64,000 nucleotides of DNA, taken from contig JAPPMB010000037.1 in the NCBI GenBank assembly GCA_028819255.1, forward strand, positions 1-64,000, read 5' to 3'. Of the stretch, positions 18,024-26,497 are shown in pieces. Made by a program: the position numbers and the translations under genes. Position 1 is the first letter of the stretch. Every line of letters starts with the position of its first letter. Origin of the DNA: Bryobacterales bacterium. GTDB taxonomy: Bacteria; Acidobacteriota; Terriglobia; Bryobacterales; UBA6623. The notes below the pieces were generated by a model. That model was not told the origin of the DNA, did no database searches, and saw only the letters and a program-made list of their open reading frames with translations.

Positions 18024-20546
18024 GTGGCTGGTCGCAGCGTTGGGAAGGTGATGACAGGCTCTAGTGGAAGTGCGCGCGGGTTCTCGCTGGGGGCTTCTCG
18101 CCTGCCGGCGGCCTTGGCGGTCGCTTGCTGGACTGTCCTCGGCCTCTCGGCGGCCGAACTCTCGATCCTTCCCACGACGGTCCGGCTCCACAGCCCTCAC
18201 GCGCGCCAGCAGTTGCTTGCCCAGGTGGCATCCGACGGCGTGCAGAGGGACAGGACAGGGGACGCGGTCTGGATTTCTGACAATCCCGAGGTCGCGTCGG
18301 TCGACGCCGGCGGAGTGGTGAGGCCGGTCTCGGACGGCCTCGCCGTGATCCGCGCGAAGGCTGATGGGCTGGAAGCGGCCCTGGAGCTCAGCGTCACAGG
18401 CTCCGGAGACAAGTTCTCGTGGGGCTTCCGGCGGCACGTGATCCCGGTGCTGACGAAGAAGGGCTGCAATTCCGGGGCGTGCCACGGGGCCTTGGCGGGC
18501 AAGAACGGCCTGAAGCTCACCTTGCGCGGCTACGACCCTGCGGCCGACTACGACTCCCTGACCCGCGAAGCCACCGCCCGACGGGTTTCCCTAGCCGATC
18601 CGGCCTCGAGCCTCTTTCTGCTGAAGCCGACCATGACCATTCCCCATGGAGGCGGCAAGCGCATCGCTGTCGATTCCCTGGAGTACCAGGTCCTGTCCGA
18701 GTGGATTGCCTCGGGGGCGTCTGGTCTGCGGGAGGATGATCCGACCGTCGTCGGGCTGGAAGTCTCTCCCAGAGAGGCCACGCTGGAGCCTGGCTCCAGC
18801 CAGCGGCTCGTGGTGCAGGCGAAGTACTCCGACGGCAGCCTGGCGGACATCAGCCGCTGGGCCAGATACAGCTCCACGGATGCCGGGGTTGCGGAAGTCA
18901 GCGATGAAGGCGTCGTGACGATGGTGGGGAGAGGGGAAGCGGCCATCACGGTGGCGTACGAGACGAGTGTCCTCTACGCCCGTCTCACTGTCCCCTACGA
19001 AAACGAGATCAGCGAGGAGGACTTCAGCCGGCTGACGGTTCGGAACTACATCGACGAGCTGGTGCTCGACAAGCTGCGCAAGCTGCGGATCGCGCCCTCC
19101 GCCCCCGCGGACGACTCCGCTTTCCTCCGGCGAGCCTACCTCGACGCCATCGGCGTCCTCCCCAATGCCGGGGAGGTCGAGGACTTCCTTGCCGACACCT
19201 CGCCCGACAAGCGCCGAGACCTGGTCGACAGTCTGCTCGACCGTCCGGAGTACGCCGACTACTGGGCCTACAAGTGGTCCGATCTGCTTCTCGTCTCCAC
19301 GAACAGCGACCACCTGAACCGAACGGCACTCTGGGACTTCTACAACTGGGTCCGGGACGGCGTGGCCCGGAACAAGTCGTGGGACCGGTTCGTGCAGGAC
19401 ATCTTCGCCTCGAGCGGCAGCAGTCGCGAGAACGGGGCGCTGAACTACTTCGTCCTCCACAAGGACACGATCGAGCTTGCGGAGAACACTACGCAGGCCT
19501 TCATGGGACTGACCCTGACCTGCGCGCGCTGCCACAATCATCCGCTCGAGAAGTGGACCCAAGTCCAGTACTATCGCTTCGCGAACCTGTTCGCCCGCAT
19601 CGGCATCAAGACCGGGGACGAGCCCGGAGATTCCGTCATCTTCACGAAGGCCTTCGGGGACGTTCCCCACCCCCGGACCGGCCGTCCGCTGCCGCCCACC
19701 CCGCTCGAGGGCCGGGAGCTGGCGCTGGATTCGCTCGACGATCGAAAGCTGCACCTGGCGAGATGGCTGACGAGCGAGGACAATCCCTACTTCGCGCGCA
19801 ACATCGTCAGCCGCATCTGGGCCGGCTTCTTCGCACGCGGCCTGGTGGAGCCGCCGGACGACCTGCGCGCCACGAATCCCGCGTCGAACGAGGAGCTGTT
19901 CGATGCGCTGGCGAAGGACTTCGTGGACAGCGGCTACAACGTGAAGCACCTGATCCGGCGCATCATGAACTCGGGAACATACCAGCTGTCGTCCACTCCG
20001 AACGCCGCGAACCAGCGGGACGACAGGTACTACTCGAAGTACCAAGTCAAGCGCCTTCCCGCGGAGGTCATTCTGGACGCGATGTCGTCGATCACCGGGC
20101 GCGAGTCGGGTTTCGACGGCTATCCGGAGGGAATCCGCGCGATTCAGCTTCCAGACGTGCAGGTGGAGTCGCAGTTCCTCGAGTCGTTCGGAAGACCGCC
20201 GCGGCTGGTGTGCGACTTCGAGGAGCGCTCCGACGATCCCAGCGTATCGCAGGCCCTGCACGTGATCAACGGCGAGACGCTGAACGGAAAGCTCCGCGCG
20301 GATGGGAACAACATCGCTTCCATGCTGAAGCTGGGCCTGTCCGATCGCAGGATTCTCGATCACCTGTTTCTCTCGGCATTCAGCCGGTTTCCGACCGAGT
20401 CCGAGCAAGAGACGATGCTGGGCGAGCTCAGGGAGGCGCGGGCAGGCCAGGGCTCCGGCCGCAGTCGGCAGCTTGCGAGACGGGAGGCGGTGGAAGATTT
20501 GACGTGGGCGCTGCTGACGACGAGAGAATTCCTGTTCAATCACTAG
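18024..20546 (+). CDS. Exported DUF1549/DUF1553 haem-motif protein with Big2-like domains
   Basis: The 840-residue product has a signal peptide followed by an Ig-like Big2 domain (about 45-125, ending in GLAVIRAKADGLEAALELSVTG). A cytochrome-like segment with the unusual spacing CNSGACH comes next, then a second Big2 domain (about 240-325, VSDEGVVTMVGRGEAAITV). DUF1549 follows (LRRAYLDAIGVLPNAGEVEDF) with a standard CARCH haem motif, and then DUF1553 (RNIVSRIWAGFFARGLVEPPDD). It resembles the protein at 1711-4194 but adds the Big2 domains, which often bind surfaces or carbohydrate. The start is GTG 18024, with AGGA about 10 bases upstream; an ATG at 18051 is in frame but has its GAAGG too close. 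It sits between DUF1501 and the cytochrome-WD40 gene. Confidence 0.86.
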   Translation: MAGRSVGKVMTGSSGSARGFSLGASRLPAALAVACWTVLGLSAAELSILPTTVRLHSPHARQQLLAQVASDGVQRDRTGDAVWISDNPEVASVDAGGVVRPVSDGLAVIRAKADGLEAALELSVTGSGDKFSWGFRRHVIPVLTKKGCNSGACHGALAGKNGLKLTLRGYDPAADYDSLTREATARRVSLADPASSLFLLKPTMTIPHGGGKRIAVDSLEYQVLSEWIASGASGLREDDPTVVGLEVSPREATLEPGSSQRLVVQAKYSDGSLADISRWARYSSTDAGVAEVSDEGVVTMVGRGEAAITVAYETSVLYARLTVPYENEISEEDFSRLTVRNYIDELVLDKLRKLRIAPSAPADDSAFLRRAYLDAIGVLPNAGEVEDFLADTSPDKRRDLVDSLLDRPEYADYWAYKWSDLLLVSTNSDHLNRTALWDFYNWVRDGVARNKSWDRFVQDIFASSGSSRENGALNYFVLHKDTIELAENTTQAFMGLTLTCARCHNHPLEKWTQVQYYRFANLFARIGIKTGDEPGDSVIFTKAFGDVPHPRTGRPLPPTPLEGRELALDSLDDRKLHLARWLTSEDNPYFARNIVSRIWAGFFARGLVEPPDDLRATNPASNEELFDALAKDFVDSGYNVKHLIRRIMNSGTYQLSSTPNAANQRDDRYYSKYQVKRLPAEVILDAMSSITGRESGFDGYPEGIRAIQLPDVQVESQFLESFGRPPRLVCDFEERSDDPSVSQALHVINGETLNGKLRADGNNIASMLKLGLSDRRILDHLFLSAFSRFPTESEQETMLGELREARAGQGSGRSRQLARREAVEDLTWALLTTREFLFNH

Positions 20547-20590
20547 AAGGCCGCGTTCCGGACCCTGGTGAGGGAGGGAGGCAACTGCAG

Positions 20591-21994
20591 TTGACGGCGA
20601 GCTGCCAGGCACTGGCGGAATCGGGGCCTGCCGTTCCCCGGAGCATCGGGCGAACGGGTGTTCGCGCGGTCCTGCTCACTGCCGCCCTGCTGACGGAATC
20701 CCTGCTTCCGGCCGCGGAACCGCGCGCGCCTTCCTATGGAGCGGATGTCGCCCCGATCCTCCAGCGGAACTGCGTAGCATGCCACTCCGCCAACACCAGG
20801 ATGGGCGGGCTGGTGCTCGAGACCTTCGCCGAACTCGAGAGCGGCGGACAGCGAGGTCCCGCTATCGTCCCCGGGAGCCCCGAGCAAAGCCCGCTCTACC
20901 TCATGGTTGCCGGCGAGATGGAACCGAGGATGCCGTTCTCAGCCGGCCCTCTGCCGCGCGGCGAGGTCGACATTCTGAAGCGCTGGATCGCGGGAGGTGC
21001 GCCAGGTCCCGGTGCGGCCGAGATGCCGCTCGTCACCGAGCGGGGACACCTGCCCAGAATCGAGCCTCTTGTCGAACCCGGGCCGCAGGTCTTTTCGGTT
21101 GCCTACCACCCGGACGGGGACCTGCTTGCCGCCGGCCGCCACGGGGGCGTCGCTCTCACCGACGCCGGCACGGGAACGACGACCGCCCTTCTGGACGGAC
21201 TCGCCGACATCGCCCGAGCGGTCGCATTCTCGCTGGACGGACGCCTGGTGGCCGCCGGCGGAGGTCATGCGCAGCAGGGCGGGCAGATCAAGGTCTGGCA
21301 ACTGCCGGAGCGCCGTCAGCTCGTCACGATCGAAGGGCACAACGACACGGTCCAGGCCCTCGCATTCTCGCCCGACGGCAAGACGCTGGCGACCGCAAGC
21401 TACGACAAGGACATCAAGCTCTGGGACGTTGCCACCGGCCGCGAACTGCGCACTCTCCGGGACCACATCGACGCCGTCTACGCGCTTGCGTACACGCCGG
21501 ACGGCAGCCGCCTGCTTTCGGGGTCGGCGGACCGTTCGGTCAAGATCTGGAATCCCGAGACCGGAGAGCGCCTCTACACGCTGGGGGACCCGATCGACGG
21601 CATCAACTCCATTGCCGTCCATCCTTCCGGCAAACGAGTGGCGGCGGGCGGATATGACCGGACGATTCGCGTCTGGAAGCTGGGAGAGGACGGCGGCGAA
21701 CTGCTGAATGTGCTCATCGCCCACCAGTCGACGATCCTGCGCATCGCCTACTCTCCCGGCGGAGAGAAGATCGTCACCGCCGCCGCGGACCGGACCATCA
21801 AGGTCTTTGACGCCGAGACACTGGAAGAACTGGCAAGTCTGGACGGCCAGTCCGACTGGGTGATGTCACTGGCCTTCTCCCCTGACGGCCGGCACTTCGC
21901 GGCCGGCCGATTCGACGGGTCGCTCAGCGTTTACGAGAGCGACAGCTACCGCGACCGACTGGGCGTCGCAGAATCCACGAGGAATTCGCCATGA
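20591..21994 (+). CDS. Exported c-type cytochrome-WD40 fusion protein
   Basis: The 467-residue product opens with a hydrophobic export signal (VLLTAALLTESLLPA) and a planctomycete-type cytochrome segment with CVACH followed by MGGLVLETFAELESGG. About seven WD40 blades then form a propeller (GQIKVWQLPERR, DKDIKLWDVATGREL, DRSVKIWNPETGERL, DRTIRVWKLG, DRTIKVFDAETLEEL). The start is TTG 20591, chosen because a GGAGGC lies just upstream; the frame is open far beyond, but only as antiparallel shadow of the DUF1549 gene. A haem-motif domain plus propeller suggests an electron-carrying or scaffolding partner for the DUF1549/DUF1553 protein. The stop overlaps the next ATG (ATGA), so the last two genes are coupled. 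Confidence 0.83.
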   Translation: MTASCQALAESGPAVPRSIGRTGVRAVLLTAALLTESLLPAAEPRAPSYGADVAPILQRNCVACHSANTRMGGLVLETFAELESGGQRGPAIVPGSPEQSPLYLMVAGEMEPRMPFSAGPLPRGEVDILKRWIAGGAPGPGAAEMPLVTERGHLPRIEPLVEPGPQVFSVAYHPDGDLLAAGRHGGVALTDAGTGTTTALLDGLADIARAVAFSLDGRLVAAGGGHAQQGGQIKVWQLPERRQLVTIEGHNDTVQALAFSPDGKTLATASYDKDIKLWDVATGRELRTLRDHIDAVYALAYTPDGSRLLSGSADRSVKIWNPETGERLYTLGDPIDGINSIAVHPSGKRVAAGGYDRTIRVWKLGEDGGELLNVLIAHQSTILRIAYSPGGEKIVTAAADRTIKVFDAETLEELASLDGQSDWVMSLAFSPDGRHFAAGRFDGSLSVYESDSYRDRLGVAESTRNSP

Positions 21995-24429
21995 AAACCC
22001 TTCTCACCTTCGCATCCATCCTCTTGCTGACAGCCGGCGCGGGCGAGGCCGACGCGGCTGCCGATCATCCGACCGGCAACCGCACGACTCCACCGACAAT
22101 CGAGCGGATTGAGCCTCGGGGCCTGGAGCAGGGCGCGACCCGGGAGCTGACCGTGGAAGGGTACAACCTGCGCGGCGCCTCGGCCGTGCGATTCGGCGAC
22201 GAGTCCGTGCGCGGGCGCGTTGTGCAGGTCACAAGAGCGATCGATGTTCCGGAAGAGCCGAGACTCGGGGCGGCGGGCCTGGTCTCCACAGTGGATCTCG
22301 GGCCGCAGCCTCTCCGCTATCGAGTCCAGGTCGAGGTCTCTGTCGACGCGCAGGCCGACGTCGGGCCAGTGTCCTTCCGTCTTGCCACGGACTTCGGCAT
22401 CACGCCGGCGGGCAAGATCCTGGTCGAGCCCGACTACAAGGTTTCCTCTGAGGGCGGCTCGGGCCACTCCGGCGACAGCGATGCGGATCATCCCCGAAGC
22501 GCTTCCCTGCCGGCGATCCTGACAGGGGTGATCTCCCAGCCGGGCGACGCGGACTATTTCTCCATCGCGGTCGAGGCAGGGCAGCAACTTGTCTTCGAGG
22601 AGGGCGGCATGACGATCGGCTCGAAGATCCGGCCGATCATCGATCTCCTCCGTCCCGATCATGCGCCTGTCCGGCTCGGCGGGCAGGAGCGAGGTCGAGC
22701 CGCCCGCGCCTTCGCGCACCGGTTCGAGGAGGCCGGGAACTATCTTGTCCGCGTGAGCGACTACCAAAAGGACGGCGGAAAAGACCATTTCTACAGGATC
22801 AAGGTCGGCGACTTCCCTGTGGTCGAGTCGGCCTACCCACTCGGCGTGCGACGCGGAGAGACGGCGACGGTGGCTCTCCACGGACTCAACCTGGGCGACG
22901 GCAAGTTCTCGATCCGGGGCGAGCCCTCGTGGATGGACGACGACAGGGTCATGCTGCGTCCGGACACGGAGAAGGGCCGCGCCTTCAATTCCGTCAAGCT
23001 GGCACTGGGCGATCATCCGGAGGTCGAGGCGTCCGGCAACAACACGGCGGTCGGAACCGCCCAGCCGGTAACGGCTCCCGTGACCATCAACGGACGGCTG
23101 AGGGCCGACTCCCACTACTTCCGGTTTGGAGCGAAGAAGGATGAGCTGATTCTCGTTGACGTCACGGCATCGCAGGTGGGATCGAGGCTGGATTCCGTGA
23201 TCGATGTCCTGAGGTCCGACGGCAGCCCGATCGAGCTGGCGACGCTTCGAGCGGTGGCTGTGACGCACACCGATCTTTTCGACCACACTTCCGAGCAGGC
23301 GGAGATCCGTCTGCAGCTCTCCAACGACTTCGACGCGGGCGACTACCTGCTGCTCGGCAGCGAGGTCATGCTGGTGACCCGCATGCCCCGGCAGCCGGAC
23401 GAGGGCATCGCCCTGGAGTCGTTCCCCCCGATCATTCCCGGCCGACCGTCCGGCGGCACCATCCGACAGGCCTCGTTCGGCACGAGCCCACAGGCGCATG
23501 CCAAGGGCACTCCCATGTACAAAGTCCAGGTCCATCCGCCCGGGGCGCAGTTTCCGCCGAACGGCCTGCCCATGGTTCGTCTCTACCACCACAACGACGA
23601 CGGTCGCGTCCCGCACGGAAAGGACTCGTTGCTGGAATTCCGAGCGCCGGCCGACGGCGAGTACCTCGTCCGGCTTCGTGACGTCCATGGACGCAGCGGC
23701 AAGGACTTCACCTACCGGCTGGCCCTGCGTCCCCCCCGCCCGGACTTCCGGCTGGCGGCCGATCCGAGCACTCCGAACATCCCTCGGGGCGAACGTGTTC
23801 CAGTGCGGGTGACAGCCTTCCGGGAAGACGGATTTGACGGAGAGATTCGAGTTTCCGTGAACGACCTGCCGCCTGGGGTTCGTGCCGGCGAGACAATCAT
23901 CCCTCCCGGCCAGATGGTGGCCACCCTGATGCTGGAGGCCGACACCGACGCCGCGATCGGCAATGCTAACCCCCTTCGAATCGTCGGTTCCGCCACCATT
24001 GGCGACGAAAGCGTCTCTAGGCGCGCCAACGCCGCCGACACACTCCAGCTCGTGTCCGTCACAGCACCGGCAGACATCGTCATCACAACGGATACTCGCG
24101 AGGTCGTGCTCGAGCCCGGCCAGGACGCCAGGATCACGGTCTCGGTGCAGCGCAAGAACGGATTCGGCGGGCGGGTCCCCGTCGAGGTCCTCAACCTGCC
24201 TCCCCACACGGACACTCCCGAGGTCGGCCTGAACCGCATCATGATCACTGAAGAGAAGGAGTCGCGAACCTTCTCGATTCGGGCGTTGCCGGGGGCCAGG
24301 CCGATCGAGCAGCTGATCTACGTCGCCGGCATCGTCGAGACCCGGTCGCCACAGCCGACCGCCTTCACGGCCGAGCCGATCGTCCTGAGGATCGTTCCAA
24401 AGCCCGGCGGCTCCGCGGGTGGCGAGTAG
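21991..24429 (+). CDS. Exported PPC-repeat protein with N-terminal IPT/TIG-like domain
   Basis: The 812-residue product carries a signal peptide (MKTLLTFASILLLTAGAG) followed by an IPT/TIG-like domain (IERIEPRGLEQGATRELTVEG). Several bacterial pre-peptidase C-terminal (PPC) type beta-sandwich units follow; their signatures are GDADYFSIAVEAGQQLVFE, DSHYFRFGAKKDELILVDV and GEYLVRLRDVHGRSG. The C-terminal 150 residues look like two more Ig-like sandwiches. There is no enzyme motif. Such multi-domain PPC proteins commonly accompany DUF1549/DUF1553-DUF1501 genes and probably serve as surface-binding or matrix components. It begins in a four-base ATGA overlap with the cytochrome-WD40 gene and ends the operon. 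Confidence 0.8.
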   Translation: MKTLLTFASILLLTAGAGEADAAADHPTGNRTTPPTIERIEPRGLEQGATRELTVEGYNLRGASAVRFGDESVRGRVVQVTRAIDVPEEPRLGAAGLVSTVDLGPQPLRYRVQVEVSVDAQADVGPVSFRLATDFGITPAGKILVEPDYKVSSEGGSGHSGDSDADHPRSASLPAILTGVISQPGDADYFSIAVEAGQQLVFEEGGMTIGSKIRPIIDLLRPDHAPVRLGGQERGRAARAFAHRFEEAGNYLVRVSDYQKDGGKDHFYRIKVGDFPVVESAYPLGVRRGETATVALHGLNLGDGKFSIRGEPSWMDDDRVMLRPDTEKGRAFNSVKLALGDHPEVEASGNNTAVGTAQPVTAPVTINGRLRADSHYFRFGAKKDELILVDVTASQVGSRLDSVIDVLRSDGSPIELATLRAVAVTHTDLFDHTSEQAEIRLQLSNDFDAGDYLLLGSEVMLVTRMPRQPDEGIALESFPPIIPGRPSGGTIRQASFGTSPQAHAKGTPMYKVQVHPPGAQFPPNGLPMVRLYHHNDDGRVPHGKDSLLEFRAPADGEYLVRLRDVHGRSGKDFTYRLALRPPRPDFRLAADPSTPNIPRGERVPVRVTAFREDGFDGEIRVSVNDLPPGVRAGETIIPPGQMVATLMLEADTDAAIGNANPLRIVGSATIGDESVSRRANAADTLQLVSVTAPADIVITTDTREVVLEPGQDARITVSVQRKNGFGGRVPVEVLNLPPHTDTPEVGLNRIMITEEKESRTFSIRALPGARPIEQLIYVAGIVETRSPQPTAFTAEPIVLRIVPKPGGSAGGE

Positions 24430-24530
24430 AGGGTTCGAGGCCAGCACGCTTCAGGCAGCGATTAGGGTCCCCACGGGCTTCGTCCGCGAGCGCTGCCGCT
24501 GGCGAGGATGCTGACGGCAATCTTTCCCGA

Positions 24531-24559
24531 TTCGCAGCGAGTCAGGCGGTCCGTATAAT
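24531..24559 (+). promoter_or_regulatory. Promoter giving a likely leaderless mRNA for the MetE-type gene
   Basis: A perfect TATAAT at 24554-24559 is paired with TTCGCA (24531-24536, 4 of 6 consensus) at 17-base spacing. Only six bases separate the -10 box from the ATG at 24566, so transcription should begin at or next to the start codon. There is no ribosome-binding site. Confidence 0.55.
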
Positions 24560-24565
24560 CGCGCT

Positions 24566-25561
24566 ATGGGCATCCTGACCACCGTTGTGGGGAGCTACCC
24601 GATCCCCATTTGGCTCTACGGCGACAGTTCCAAGGGCACCCTCAGGGACGCAGTGTCGGTGGTCCTGCACACGCAGGAGCTGGCAGGCATCGATGTCGTC
24701 GCCGACGGGGAGCTGAACCGATTCGACCCCTCGCACCCCGAGACCAATGGAATGATCGACTACTTTGTCAGCCAGTTCTCCGGCGTCCGCACGAGGTATT
24801 CGGTCAGCGACATGGACGCATTCAGAAAGGACGCTGGCATGGCCTTCCGCACCGCGCCGGCGGGCGTGGTCACTGAGGCGATCGGCGAGGGCACGCTCAA
24901 CCTGCCCGCTGACTACGAGTTCGTGCGGAACCTCACGAGCCGGACACTGAAGTTCACATGCACCGGGCCGCACATGCTGTGCAAGACCCTCACCGACCGC
25001 TTCTATGGCAGCCGCGAGGACCTGTGCATGGCGATCGCCGGGGTGCTGCGGAACCAGCTTGAGCGGATTCCGGCAGCAGTCGTCCAGCTGGACGAGGCCA
25101 ATATCACCGGAAATCCCGACGAGGCGGAGTGGGCGGCGGCCGCGATGAACCACGTGCTGGAGGGAGTGTCGGGTACGAAGGGTGTCCATCTGTGCTTCGG
25201 CAACTACGGCGGACAGCAGATTCAGTCGGGTGTCTGGAAGGACCTTCTGCCGTACCTCAATGCCGTCGAGGCCGACTTCTTCCTGCTGGAGTTCGCCCGT
25301 CGCGGATATGGCGAAATCCACCACCTCGGAGACCTGAATCCGCGAGCGGGAATCGGGCTGAGCGTGATCGACATCAAGGACAACGAAGTCGAGAGCCCGG
25401 ACCTGATCGCCTCTCGGATTGAGCAGGCCGCGAAGACGCTGGGCGAAGAGCGCATCCGATTTGTCAATCCGGACTGTGGTCTATGGATGCTTTCCCGAAG
25501 CGTCGCTGACCGCAAGATGCGCGCTCTCGTGGCTGGCCGCGATCTGTACGAAGGGTCGTGA
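24566..25561 (+). CDS. Stand-alone MetE C-terminal-type methyltransferase (methionine synthase II family)
   Basis: The 331-residue protein matches only the catalytic (C-terminal) barrel of cobalamin-independent methionine synthase. Visible landmarks are TTVVGSYPIP at the N-terminus, VVADGELNR, VQLDEANIT, the zinc ligands of GVHLCFGNYGG (His and Cys), LLEFARRG (Glu) and NPDCGLW (final Cys), so the thiol-activating zinc site is complete. The N-terminal half of full MetE, which binds polyglutamyl-folate, is absent. Such short 'core-MetE' proteins may use another methyl donor such as methylcobalamin. The substrate could be homocysteine or another thiol, as some relatives act on non-methionine compounds. 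It is a single gene with its own leaderless-type promoter. Confidence 0.82.
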   Translation: MGILTTVVGSYPIPIWLYGDSSKGTLRDAVSVVLHTQELAGIDVVADGELNRFDPSHPETNGMIDYFVSQFSGVRTRYSVSDMDAFRKDAGMAFRTAPAGVVTEAIGEGTLNLPADYEFVRNLTSRTLKFTCTGPHMLCKTLTDRFYGSREDLCMAIAGVLRNQLERIPAAVVQLDEANITGNPDEAEWAAAAMNHVLEGVSGTKGVHLCFGNYGGQQIQSGVWKDLLPYLNAVEADFFLLEFARRGYGEIHHLGDLNPRAGIGLSVIDIKDNEVESPDLIASRIEQAAKTLGEERIRFVNPDCGLWMLSRSVADRKMRALVAGRDLYEGS

Positions 25562-25759
25562 TGCACCATTGAGAGTGGGGTGGGGCGGATCTCCCGGGCA
25601 CTACAGAATCCCCGGTCCACGCGAGTCTCCTTGCCCACCCGAAGCGAGCACAGAGCCGAGAACTGAGAGCCCGACTGCAGACCGCACCAATGACCGTCGG
25701 AGGGCCTCAGCCTTCGCCGACTGGAGTCGGATACGATGGGGTCTCGGAGATGGCCACCG

Positions 25760-26497
25760 GTGGCAGATCCTAGGCAGGCACCGCGCAAGGCCGTGGTCCT
25801 GGCCGCGGGCCGCGGAACCCGAATGAAGTCGTTGACGGACGACTGCCCGAAACCGATGCTGCCTCTGGCAGGACGCCCGATGCTCGCTCATCAGATGGAT
25901 CGGTTCGCGTCCGCCGGGATCGAGCGCGTCTGCATCGTCGTCGGGTACCGGGCGGAAATGATCCGCCAGTACTTCCGCGAGCACCCTCCGGCCGGTGTCG
26001 AGATCGATTACGCTCTCCAGCCCGTCCCCAACGGAACCGGCAGCGCAGCCTTGCTGACACGGGAGTTCGTGTCGGAAAGCCCCTTTCTTCTGACCTTTGG
26101 CGACATCCTCGTCGATCCCCAGGCGTACGAGAAGCTGTACGAACTGTCCCCTGGCTCCGAGATCGTCCTCGCTCTTGCCACGATCGACGATCCGTACCGG
26201 GGAGGAGCAGTCTACGTTGAAGGCGAACGCGTGGTGAGAATCGTCGAGAAACCCCCGAAGGGAACGTCGACGACAAACTTCGTGAGCGCCGGGATCTACC
26301 TGTTTCGACCGGAGATCTTCAACAGGCTCTCGGAACTGACGCCGTCGGTTCGGGGTGAGTACGACCTGACGGATGCGATCCACGCCACAGTCCGTGCAGG
26401 CAAGATCGTTCGCTACTTTGAGGTGCCCGGGTTCTGGCGTGACATCGGGCGGCCGGAAGACCTCGGGCCTGCCACCGAATTCGTAAGGAAATCATGA
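25760..26497 (+). CDS. Sugar-1-phosphate nucleotidyltransferase
   Basis: The 245-residue nucleotidyltransferase makes an NDP-sugar from a sugar 1-phosphate and an NTP. The signature is VVLAAGRGTRM followed by the lysine-proline of CPKPMLPLAGRP. FLLTFGDILVD holds the metal-binding Asp, and IVEKPPKG and FWRDIGRPEDL are further family motifs. I prefer GTG 25760, with CGGAGA nine bases upstream; the in-frame ATG at 25736 overlaps a TACGAT -10-like element and adds eight non-conserved residues. Sequence does not decide between mannose, glucose or N-acetylglucosamine 1-phosphate. The stop overlaps the next ATG (ATGA), coupling it to the phosphohexomutase that would supply its substrate. Confidence 0.85.
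   Translation: MADPRQAPRKAVVLAAGRGTRMKSLTDDCPKPMLPLAGRPMLAHQMDRFASAGIERVCIVVGYRAEMIRQYFREHPPAGVEIDYALQPVPNGTGSAALLTREFVSESPFLLTFGDILVDPQAYEKLYELSPGSEIVLALATIDDPYRGGAVYVEGERVVRIVEKPPKGTSTTNFVSAGIYLFRPEIFNRLSELTPSVRGEYDLTDAIHATVRAGKIVRYFEVPGFWRDIGRPEDLGPATEFVRKS

Noticed and set aside
19274-20590. Upstream extension of the cytochrome-WD40 frame
   Set aside because: It overlaps the DUF1549/DUF1553 gene in another frame; a TTG with a good ribosome-binding site at 20591 gives the signal peptide directly.
21946-24447. 833-codon open frame on the minus strand across the PPC protein gene
   Set aside because: It is antisense shadow of the PPC gene with arginine/valine-rich, domain-free translation.
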